Of a DNA stretch of 64,000 nt, positions 50,328 through 61,700 are shown one piece after another. The notes beneath the pieces are model-generated. The model ran no database searches and was not told the origin of the DNA. It saw only the letters and a program-made list of their open reading frames with translations. Within the stretch, counting starts at the first letter, position 1. Every line of letters starts with the position of its first letter. The translations under genes and the position numbers were made by a program. Source of the DNA: Takifugu bimaculatus (Eukaryota; Chordata; Actinopteri; Tetraodontiformes; Tetraodontidae); contig CP034985.2 of NCBI GenBank assembly GCA_004026145.2, positions 7,075,851 through 7,139,850 on the forward strand, read 5' to 3'.

Positions 50328-53300
50328 ATGGCTAAGCAGTACGATGTGCTCTTTCGACTCCTGCTTCTTGGAGATTCTGGGGTTGGGAAAACATGCTTGT
50401 TGTGCAGATTCACGGACAATGAATTTCACCCGTCACACATCTCCACAATCGGTAAGAGCAACTTTCCGAATTTTATTTCCTGACCTCAGCATTGTTAACA
50501 TTCCTGTTCTGGTTGCAGTCTTTTGTGTATCACTCTCCCTTTACTGGCATTGTCTTTTGATCGGAATTTCTCAAATAAGACGATCTAACTTTGGAAGAAA
50601 AGAAACCCCATTTAGCACATATTAAAAGAGAGACTATAAAATCAAAGGGTTTTGGGTCAGTCCTGAGGAATGTCAGATAAACCTATAGCAGATAGTTCAC
50701 CTATAAACACAATGCATCAACAGTGCAACCAGTCGTCCTCCATTATGAAACACTTTGTTATTTTATTAACCTCCTGAGGATACGGTGGTGGTGGTGGTGG
50801 TAGGTGACCATTTACGTTAAGTTTAAAAATCGTGTTTGTTGTCACTAAACAACGGGAAACATCCGTCAGATGGGAAACTTTGAGAGGTGAGCTCTGCCAC
50901 AAATGTTCCGCTATTCCACTTGCTATCCTTTTCTATGTTTGCTTGTTTTTCTGGTTATTGTGATCTCCACTCCCTTTTATGAAAGTATAGTGGCTACTGG
51001 ACCATCAGCCATAAGAACTACAACAGAGCTGTTTTTCTTGAGCCCGACATGGGTGTCCAAACTCAATTCCTTTCTATATTCTGAACATCCCTGGTAATAT
51101 TTATTGCATCAACAATAAAGGGAACGTCCTCCCTGCAGCCCAGTGTGCGTAGATTGATCTTTTATGCTTTTGTCGCTGCCTGCATTGTGCAGAGTTTTCC
51201 AGAGCACAGCTGGGTGCTCAGAAATCAGCCACTCCTGTTTTGTTCAGCCAGTGGACTCCAGCTTCTTACTTTAGAATGAACAGTCTTGAGCAACAGAATG
51301 GATCCAAATAGCACACTGGGACCTTTCATGGTCTGGAACTCATTAACAATCCTTTTGTCAGAAAAAACAAAACAAAACAAGAGCTGGCAGAAAAATAATT
51401 GAAAGAAAATATAGAGCAGAAGATCAAAGTTGACCACTATCGACGCTCTCCATCTGAGGATCAGTAAATAATTCCCCAACCTTCACCGAGGGATATACAT
51501 TCTCCACCGTGCCCTCCACGTTGGTAACTCCATAATTCATCAGTTTTCCTTACACTCTGCAGTAATTCCTCCATTTTCTCTTTTAATTAACACATAAACT
51601 GCAGGAGTCTTTCACCCGGGGGAGGCTGCATCAACAAGCCTTTTGAAGTTTTCCACCTGAATTAGAGCAGGAGAGGGGGAAAAACAGTCCTCCAGTCCTT
51701 CTGACAAAATAATGAAGGATTAAAATGACACACAGGAGCTTCCAGTGAACAGTTTAACCGTGAATTGCTGTGTATGACGCTGCCTGCTGTCAGAATCTGA
51801 GAAGACGAGCCCGGTGATTAGCACAACTACCCTCGGTGCCCTTTTTGAACGATGGGAACAAGGAAGCCCTGCGGTGCTGCGGAGATCAAAGCGGCGAAAT
51901 CATCACAAAAGGAACAGTTTTCCTGCCTGGAAATGGGACTGTCCTCGATCTTGAAATGACCAAAAAGCCAAAATATTTAACTTACAGTGAGAATTCCATA
52001 ATCTGGTCTCCGAATACTGGTACATATACCTTTTTTTTAAAAAAAAAAACAATCTGCAGAATTCCAATCACCTGCATTTTCTTAGCTCGTTGATTTGACA
52101 ATTATTGCTTCATTAATATACTTAACTTGCATGGCGTGTGTCTTGTGATGTGCTCGTGTCCCGTCAGTCTGCCCAACGGGGACCCTTGTAGGGGGCTCCA
52201 GCATCCCCCTGACCCTGAATAGGAAGAGTTGGCAATACCAAGTGGGTTTAGCTTTTAGCTTTAGAACAGTTTCTGAAAAGGTCGGTTTTTTAGAAAGCAA
52301 CTGGCCTGGAGACAGCTAATGCGGCACAGCTGTTGATATCTCATATCCTGGCCTCCTGGAGAACACAGTGAAGAGTTTGTACTCAGACCATTGTCTCACA
52401 GGACGTATCTGCGAGGGGAGAGGCCTGATTTTGAGTTTTCTCTCTTTTATTTGATTTCTGAAGGCCATTATTGCACGCAGGCGTGCTGATACTGGTGGAC
52501 ATTCTGATCTGACCTCCAGGATAAATAAATGTTCCCTTGCTCTGCTATTTCACGTCATCCCAGCCGCTCAGTCTGTTCTGGGAAAGATGAGGAATCATAA
52601 AAGACCCTGAAGAGATGATGGAGCGGGCGCACTGCTGCCGTAAATCGTCCTTGCGTTTATCTCCATCCTCTCCTGGCAGGACTCTTCGGGTGACCCATCG
52701 CCATCGCAGCGCCTGGAAATTTACAGTTTCTGCTCTGCAGTGTGTCATAACTGGTAAACAGCTGTCCTCAGGGTCCCAGGGGCGCCACGGTGTCACGGCT
52801 TGCTGGCCGAGCTCATTATACACGTTTATCATCTCTTATAGTAGTTATGAAAACATCAGTGACAGGTATGGTTTGCTTTGCTGCTGCGTAAACAGTGTCA
52901 GTGGTGGGGAGGAGATTAAATCAAGCAACAAATACTCGTTTTCTGCTAATTTCCGTGTTTTGTCTTGTAACGCTGTCATTGTTCTGCCCCAAAATTCAGT
53001 TCAGAACTCAATCAGGGGGTATTAAGGCGTTAAAGGGGAACAACAGCCTGCTGGGTCATTACCGCTGACTGGCTCCAGGCTGGTGACGCTCTCCAGCACG
53101 TTGTCTCTTCTGTGGCTTGTGGATCTCTAAACACCAGCTGCTGACTATTGTTGGGTGGCCTCTGTCTGTCCATCCATCCATCCATCCATCCATCCATCCA
53201 TCCATCCATCCATCCATCCATCCACCCACCCACCCATCCATCCATCCATCCATCCATCCATCCATCCATCCATCCATCCATCCATCCATCCATCCATCCA

Positions 53301-56300
53301 TCCATCCATCACATCTGTCCGCTCCTCTTGCTCATTAGTCCCGTCACCGAGCGTGTTTGTTGCTGTGCGTCTCTCAGGCTGATGATTGGAAACAGCTGCC
53401 ATGTTAAATTAAATGCTCTCCTGTCCCCATTACTCTCCATTTTTTCTTTTTTCTTGGTATCTAGAAAGTGTTTGACACACTGAACTCCAGGAAATATATT
53501 GACCCTCTTCCGTATCTCACACTCACATATTGATATTTGAAGGACTCCTTGATGTTTCTATTCAACATCAATGTGTATTTTATCCACTCAAGTAGGTGGA
53601 GACAAAAACAAGATCAATGCTGGATTTCCTTGGAAGGGGATGTCTTCTAGTGCAAGTGTAGTTTCCTCGTCGACGCCCACGGTGGAGCAATGTGCCTGCG
53701 GCTGCCTTTGGGATTACACAACCTCCTTCTGGCTGGACTTTAACGCCGGGTTGAACGAGCTCTGCCATGTGTGAGGAGACACCCTCTTCATTATCTGCTG
53801 CTTCTCCTCAGGCCTGCAGGCAAAGGGAAGCTGCTGATTGTTCAGCTGACCTTTTTATTCCTTTCGCTTGGCCAACGTGATCTTGAGGCCAACTCACCAT
53901 TCCAGACATTCGGCCGCAGCCTCATTTGTTGCAAAGCCAGCCGGCCCAGGAAGGCCATTACTGTCAGCTGGAATGCTCTGAAGTGCAGAAACGCTGCTAT
54001 AAAACCCACAGCAGCAGCACTTCCTCCATTATGCACATCGCTCTGTCTCAGTCGCTCTTTCTTGGAGTGTGATTCCGACTGTGAAGCGCTGACTGCCCAG
54101 TTAATTGGGATGAAGTGCTAATTGATTTCTCGGGGATCAGCGTGGTCTGCAGGAGCATGCGGGTTGGCTTCTGACAGACTCAGACGCGTTGGAGTGAGCA
54201 GGCAGCCATTGAGCCGACACATTAAACATTAAACAGGAGGTGGACCTTTAAATAACAATTCAATATGTCTTAATAATTTCCTTAGGAGTGTTTGAAACAA
54301 ATGCGTCTGGTGGGTTTTGTCTAAGGTATTTCCTTTTCAGTAAATACATAGTATTTAGACTAATTTATTAAACATATATAACAATTATTAATAGGTCTAA
54401 TACTCAATCTGCTATTGTGTGTTTATAACATATGTGAACGTGATACTGTGTTGAAATCCATAGTGAGTTATTCTGAACACCTTTAAGAGCCAACAGGACT
54501 AATCTCCATAGCAACCACAAACAACCACAGAGCCAGCACAATAAAAGCACAAATCCATGACATCCACCGTTGTATTAGCTGAGATGATTCCTTTATCCAT
54601 TGTCATGTCATCAAATACAGACACCTATCAATAAATATCAATGGATAATAATTCATCTGCTGATCACTACCTCATATTTCCTACATTTTTTCCATTAAAA
54701 ACATGCTATAAAGACCAGGATTGGACACCAGAAACATCTGTGGAAAAGCAACAGCTTTGCAGACTTTATCCAATAAGCACCTCTTCAGAGTAAATGGTCC
54801 AATATTTTAATCAGATTTCTCCAAGTATAAAGGTTTATTCAGAGCAGTGATCAGTGTCTCCTCCTTATTGTGTTTTGCTTTCAGAACAGGGCAGCTCTCC
54901 TCTGGTTTATTCCCCGTGCAGCTCGGCGGGGTTCCCTTATCATTAAGGCCCTTTCCCCCCTCTCTCCCCTCCCATGTGATCAATTCAAAGGCACCAACTA
55001 AATGAGGTCTTAGCTCCCCGGATCATTAGCCTGATCTCCTAACAGGGTGATTACGCAGGGATAATGTAGCTCCAGTGAGTGCAGCTGAGGAGGGCGGAGG
55101 TCTGCCTACAGAAGACATTTCCAAATAGATTTTTTTTGTCATATCTGGGCTGGAAAGTGCAAATGCAGCTCATTTTCAGGCTCCTCAGGGGAACGAGGTT
55201 TTCTCAACCTTATCTCTCTCTCTCTCTTTGCCAGGAGTCGACTTCAAAATGAAAACACTGCTAATAGATGGTATCAAAGTGCGGATACAGATATGGTAAG
55301 GCAGCGGCAGGGGAGCGAGTACTGGGGGGGGCTTCGTGCGTTTTGACAAATGTGTGTTATGTCTTTCGCTGCACATGGTTGTAGAACTGATAATGATCAG
55401 GACAGACGCACGGACAACACAGGGGACTGTCGCGAGAGGACAAGAGAAAAACACAAAAAAACCCTCCCGAAAACAGTGGGGGAAAATCAGAAACTCAAGT
55501 TTTGCTTGAGATTAGAATGAACTTGTTCTAGTTTCCCATTTACAGGGTAAGAGATGCAACAAGACCAAATACATTTTCCTTGTTGTGATGCAAGAAAGTA
55601 TTGAAGTACTCTAAAGTAAAGTGGAATAGGGAAATACCATTAAATAGTGTCGGGCTGTATAATTCTGGGCCTGTGTTCATGATTACTCATATATATTTGT
55701 TGGTTTCAGGGATACGGCAGGCCAGGAAAGATACCAGACCATCACCAAGCAGTACTACAGACGGGCGCAGGTACCACGAGCCTGACGGTGGCGCGTACAC
55801 ATGCACTCACGCGCTGCTCTCTAAAGTGATGAAGCTGCACCACAGGCGCTCTGAGCACCACAAACCCTCCACTTTCATGTTAATGACCCCAAAGTTTTAT
55901 GATAACATCCCCAAATTCTTGTTCCCATCCTGATCTGATGTCACTTCTGCTTTGGGCTTCAAAAAAGGCTCAACCTCCTGGAGTTTAATGGAAGCGTAGT
56001 GAAACTGGAAGCTGTTGCCTGTTTGATGGAAACAAATAGAAATTGATGCTTTTTTCCAGATTAAGATGACTGAGAACTTTCGTTTCTGTTTGTCCTCCTC
56101 TCTACGTCCATCCAGGGAATCTTCCTGGTGTACGACATCACCAGCGAACGCTCCTTCCAGCACATTATGAAGTGGGCCAGTGACGTGGACGAGGTGAGTC
56201 TGGACAACATCTACAGACGTGCTGCCATCAGCCATCTCACAAACAGTTTTTCCTCTTGGAGTTATATTTTTCTGGAGTCTTTGGGTTACGGCCTCATACC

Positions 56301-57610
56301 CTGCTTCCTCCTGTCTTTCCCACATGATTATATGATGATTATATTTATTTAGTCATTATGGGGCTAATTTCCTCCAGAGTTCCGTATTAAAATGTACTCC
56401 GTTGATGTTGGCATGCCCCCTGTCTCATTTCCCGAGCTGTGTCCTTTCTGTTGACTCTCCCCTCAATTCTCTTGACATTTGAAATCCGTCTGCATCCTTT
56501 TCTTATCTTTCTTTTTGGCAACGCCCCCACAGTACGCACCTGAGAAGGTCCAGAAGATCCTCGTAGGGAACAAGTCAGATGAGGTGGAAAAGAGGCAGGT
56601 GGCTACAGCGCAGGGCATCAAGGTGGGCTCATGGCCTAGTAAAAAAAATATATACACATATACATTAATCTGTGTTTTATTTAGCTTCTGATTTGTGGCT
56701 TTTCTGCCTTTCATTCAGGTATATTTGCCAAAAACATCTACATTTACATTCTTCCACAAGAACAAGAGGCATTTTTCAGACCAGTTACAAAGCAGTACAA
56801 AAATATATAATATATTTAACTGCCCTTATCCCCATGCATTAAGACCTCTCCTTCCAGAAGCTGGAACCCCAATACCTTTTTTTTATAAAGAATGACACAA
56901 ATGCAAGGTTTGGCTTCCTTGGGGAAAAGAAATGAAAGACATTTTCTTTTTCTTGTGGCAGCTTTGTTTCACCTAAAGCTGCGTCTGTCAGAGCCTGGGA
57001 AGTGTTAGCTGACTTATTTATACTGTAACTCTGGAAAGCAGCGTAGCTGTCTCATTAGCTTCCTTTCGCCCTCTTGGGTTAATTATTTCCTAGATTGAAC
57101 TTGTTCCATTGCTGTTATAGATGTAGTTTATGGTTTTGCAGAGGTCTTACATCATTATTGAAGGCCCCATATCTCGCTGTTATTTGTCTCCCAGCTGGCC
57201 GCGGCGTATGGAATGGATTTCTTTGAGACAAGTGCCTTCACCAACCATAATATAACAGAGGTGAGAAGCTGATCTGAAAGCCTGCCAATCAGCAGAAGCG
57301 GACATTTATAAGCATTACCAGTCGACTAACATCATTAAAGGAATTCATGCACTCCTTGTTACATAATGGAAAAGGAAATTACCTGACATATTTATGTTAT
57401 TTATATTAATTGTGACATTAATGTCCTCTGTCCCTGTTTCCCCACAAGACATTCACACGTTTGGCCGAGCAGGTGCTGGCAGCTAATAAAAGAGACCTGG
57501 ATCTGCTCCGGATATCTATTAATGATGAGATCAATCTGGCTGCTCTGGAGGAAGAGGAGGGTCTCCGTGAGTGCGCAGGAGGCGACCAAGACAAAAGCTG
57601 CTGGTGTTAA
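50328..57610 (+). CDS. rab15: Ras-related GTPase Rab15
   Basis: Small GTPase of the Rab8/13/15 group linked to early and recycling endosome traffic. Exons: 50328-50451, 55235-55295, 55710-55770, 56116-56193, 56533-56622, 57195-57260, 57449-57610, all in phase, giving 213 residues (human 212). Motifs in order are P-loop GDSGVGKT (15-22), switch I to [17 protein letters not shown] (63-72) of switch II, NKSD (121-124), ETSA (149-152), and C-terminal SCWC, where Cys 211 and 213 would be geranylgeranylated. [20 protein letters not shown] and [15 protein letters not shown] identify Rab15 over Rab8 and Rab10. The start [13 protein letters not shown] is the family start. Intron 1 is large (4.8 kb) and carries the tetranucleotide array. 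The gene is head to head with fntb. Confidence 0.97.
50452..55234 (+). other. rab15: rab15 intron 1
   Basis: Long intron with no supportable coding sequence. It holds a (GGT)n tract near 50783-50802, the ATCC array and a (TC)n tract just before the exon 2 acceptor. The stretch 54890-55090 looks less repetitive and might be conserved, which cannot be judged here. Confidence 0.6.
53167..53310 (+). repeat. (ATCC)n microsatellite in rab15 intron 1
   Basis: About 144 bp of CATC/ATCC units interrupted only at 53222-53236 by CACC units. It produces open frames on both strands (poly HPSI and MDGW), which are repeat artefacts. Confidence 0.97.
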
Positions 57611-58017
57611 AGAAATATCGGAAAAATTTGTCTCTCCTTCTTTCTTTTCTTTCTTTCTTTTTTTTTTTGCTGCGGATGGGAGAAAGACTGAGTTGCAATT
57701 TTGAAGCCCTGCACCTCCCTGTTTGACAGAGCGTTGCAACAAATGTGGGCATTTGAGAGCTGTTTCTCTCATGAGACTGAAGGCTAAAGCATTTCAGATC
57801 ATCTGACAGTCTTTGATGCAACCTAAACTCCTTCAGCTACAGATTTCACTACTGTCAGACCAACAGAACTGATTTCAGGATGACTGAGATTTGAGGTGTT
57901 GTTTCTATGGGAGAAGGATTGGAAATCGTGCCCTTCTGACTTAAATCGCATCAAATCAACCTTGTAATCCCTCTCGTTTGGCCTTCATCGTCCCCTCTAT
58001 CATTTTCCTTCATGCGG

Positions 58018-58029
<12 letters not shown>

Positions 58030-58048
<19 letters not shown>
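58030..58048 (+). repeat. 19-base G run in rab15 3' UTR
   Basis: Ten Ts directly followed by nineteen Gs, on the sense strand of the predicted rab15 3' UTR. It could form a G-quadruplex, and its length is likely inexact in any assembly. Confidence 0.9.
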
Positions 58049-58788
58049 CGCTCCCAAATGCGTCTGATGTAGTACTAAACTCTCATCTCAAGGGGGCGCT
58101 GCAAGCGCAGGCATCGAGGCGAGGTGAGTACGGTAAGTACTTTTGCAGTATTTCAAATGTCTTTAAAGGGTTATGAATACATATGCACTCATCCTTCATT
58201 TTTCTTTTTGAGCGAATATACAAAATAGGTCTCACGTATTACCCATCTAAACTAGGACCACGTATTATAAGTGAGTTACACATTGGCACTGGAATAAAAG
58301 GAAGTTTCCTGTAGAAAAACATCCCCCCTAACCCCAAAATGATCTGTCCTAGTAGCACATATGTTGTACAGACGTCGGATGTTTCAAAAGCATCCTAGGA
58401 TATGACCTTTATGATCTGCCAGTGGTCCCTAGATATTTCAACCAAGGAGATGACAACCTCATGGTCATCTTATGGTCTCATGGTCTCACACTTATCCTTT
58501 TCGTTCTTCTATCGTGACTTCAGTGAAGTTAAAACCAGAGTTGACCAGAGTTGCCTGTTAAGGAATCATCATCATCGTCATCATCCTCATCGTCAACATT
58601 TTCCATTTTGCTACTTACCTTAGATGCTACTTAAACAAATGTTACTGTGTGTTCCTGGGCTGTGACCCAGACACATAATGTGTCAGTGTTGTTTTATTGA
58701 GATTTTACTTTGTTTCTCATTAAGGCTCATTGAAATTGTATTTGTGGACATACTATATTGGAAATGAAGAAAAAAAACAATGTTTATG

Positions 58789-58794
58789 AATAAA
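58789..58794 (+). terminator. rab15: Poly(A) signal of rab15
   Basis: AATAAA about 1.2 kb after the rab15 stop, followed by GT-rich sequence. An earlier AATAAA near 58293 is an alternative. Confidence 0.6.
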
Positions 58795-58799
58795 ATACT

Positions 58800-61700
58800 G
58801 GCATATATGCCCAGCTGTGCGTTGTTGTGTCATCTGGCTGTAAATATTAATGTAAATGACTCCAACGCATGCTTTACACACAAAATGGGGAAAGGAGCCA
58901 TTTTCATGAAGGTTTATACTCCCATAAATGAGGGTGAGGAACAGAAGGAAGGTTACTGAACCCCAGACTTCTAAAGAGCCAAATACTTTGGCACCATACA
59001 CATTAAATTATTCCTTAAAAAAACAAAACAAACATTGATAGTGTTTTTGTTTTGTTTTGTTTTTTTAGGAAAAAACCCCAATAAACCTGCAAAGCTTCCT
59101 TCTTTTTTTTTTGCATCAATCTGAGTTGTGAACGTTGCCAACTCATTTAAGCTTCTCTGGGAAGGAATTAGCATCGCCATGAATAGGCAGACGGAACTTT
59201 TGTCTGGTTTAGAGCTGACAGCTCAGTATCTGTCACATGGCTGAGTGACACACGTACAGAATAACAAGTCAGCTCAGCACACTGACACGTTGCACCCACG
59301 CACACCCATGCACGGTTGGGTGGTGGGGGGTGAGGGTAGGGCAAGGGGGAGGCATGCTATTGTGAGCATCAACCTCTTTCTGCAACACTCTTCACTTTTG
59401 TCGTTACAGCAGGTCCTGCGGCTGTCTGACATGCGGCCATATGGCATGTGCGTGCGTGTCAGAATGTAAATGACTGCATGTAAGGGTGAGAATAATGCAT
59501 GTGGGGAGGTGGGAAGCGCTGAAGAGAAGGGTAGCGGCTGATGAGGACAGGTACATCACTCATTCACACTAGAGGCTGAATTCATGCACCTTCACACCAA
59601 ACAAGCTTTGTCCACTGGCTGTCAGCGTGTGGTCTGCACACGTGTCCGTCATCAGAGTAGGAATCAGGAGATAACCAAGGAGCCGAGTTTAGGAGCCAAG
59701 GAGCCGAGCTTTTCACGTTACCTTCAACCTTGGATCTTGCAGTTGTCGGTCACTGAGCACGATATTGACTGAAGACAAGAGAAATGTGCATGTGCAAATA
59801 TACTTCAACATTTCAGTTGGGATGAGGTTTGTCATGCGCAGATCAAACGAAAGGATTTCTCACCTTAGAAACGCCGGCGTGCTCGCTAAGGGAGCTCACA
59901 TTAGGACGATAACAATAGGGGAGGTTGTGGTTATAATGCTGAACTCCTCGGTTGTGATTGACAGAGCAGCGAGCAGCATCAGCAATCTCTGATATCTCAT
60001 GTCACAAAAATAAACTGGAATAATAGTAGGGCAACGTTAAAGAGGAAGTGAGCGAACCAATCAGAGCTGAGTGGAGGTGGGCCTTAAAACAACAGGATCG
60101 AACAGTGTTCCTGTAAGAGAAGAACCCGTGTGTCTACCGAACATCAAAGCAGGCGTCCCTTTTCTGCAGCAAACACACAGTAACTATGTGAAATGTGCCT
60201 AATACCTGCACTTCATTTAAAGTCACAAAAAAGTACAATCCACGTTTCCTGTGAGGGCTTCATATGAGAAGAGGTTCTTTCTGACACCCACTCGTCCCAT
60301 TCCTGAAATACCTGCCAGGCGGCTTTAATGAACGGCTGCAGCACCTGCCAAGCCAGACCCAGGCACCCAACCCTGCTGCGCTCCCTCTGCATTTCCCAAC
60401 CATCCCAGCCAAGGCCTACGTTCCAAATGCAGCCGCGGATGTGGAGTCAAGGCGTGCCAGAGAACCGGGGGTGAAAATAGATTCCAAATCACACGTTGAG
60501 ATGTAGTCGTGTAGGTGCAGGGTTTGGTGTGTACAGCCAGCTCCAGGGTTGAATCGTTTTGTTTCCCATCGTCTCTTCAGCACCTGCGGTTGTACGACGC
60601 TTTTAAAAGCTACCTGGGAGAACCACCTCCGTCTGGCATCCTGTGCAGAGTGAATAGACAGCTCTGACTCCAAAAACAATCCCTCCAATAAATGATAACA
60701 TGAAGATAATATCTGAAGCTCTTATTTCTCTCTGGTCTGATATTGGAGGGTCTGTCAATATTCCTTTTCATTACATTTTTTTTTTTTGATTCAGGGCCTG
60801 TTACAATCTAAATGGTTTCTAGGTGCTTGAAACCCAGGACCTGACCCCCCAACCCAGACACTCCCCTTTAACGGGAAGAAACAGATTGCACTGATACCGG
60901 CAGCAGCTTCTGAACTGCTCGCTGTATTCAACCTAAACAGCAGCCGGTTACAGATTAAACAGCAGGACTTACAATTCTAATTTATGAGGATTTACAAAAA
61001 TATTTCACAAAAAGACGTAAAATAGGCAAAATGTCACCCACAGATGAAAAGGTAAGTGTAAATTTGGCTTCAGGATGGTTGTAGATGACAGAAATAAGTG
61101 TTTAAAACACCAAAAAGTCTGCACTGCAGGAGGAATGCAACAAGTCTCCTTCTCTGAACAATAAATCGATGTATTTATTCACTAATCTCCCTAAATCAAC
61201 CTGAATGTTGCACTCCGTGCCTCCAAATGCGCCCTCTCTTGACCTCTGTATGTTTCTCAAAAGCATAAGTGTCGTCTCTCTTGACTGTGACTGATTATTT
61301 ATTACTCAGGGCAACACTTTCCATTGGATATTCTGAAAACGCCCTGTTCCCTTGTGAATTACTCAAACTTGGAATTCTCCTTCCTCTCCCTTGCATCTGC
61401 TGGGCGCGTGCATGAATGCGGCGCTTCTGAGGAGGGGGCGGCTGCTTTTGTTGATTAATCCCACTTTAAATCGGCTGTGATCAGAGGAGCTGGAGCCCTA
61501 CACAGACAGTAGGACACGCTCTATAGGTTACTTGTGGGGAAGGGTACGTTTCCTTTTAGCTAGCATGTTCAATCTCAGCCCCCAAATCCTGTCAGAGTGT
61601 GCCCGTATCCAGGCCAACCATTGGCTCACAGCCCCCCGTAGAAGACGACATAACAACTCCGCTGTCTCCTCAGGACAGCAAGTGTTATTTCTAGTGAGGA

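Noticed and set aside
53030..53483. Six overlapping frames with MDGW or HPSI repeats
   Set aside because: All arise from the ATCC array within rab15 intron 1; no splice or coding evidence.
55046..55066. Sequence resembling a homing endonuclease site
   Set aside because: Only a loose match (cagggataat); nothing around it suggests an intron or endonuclease.
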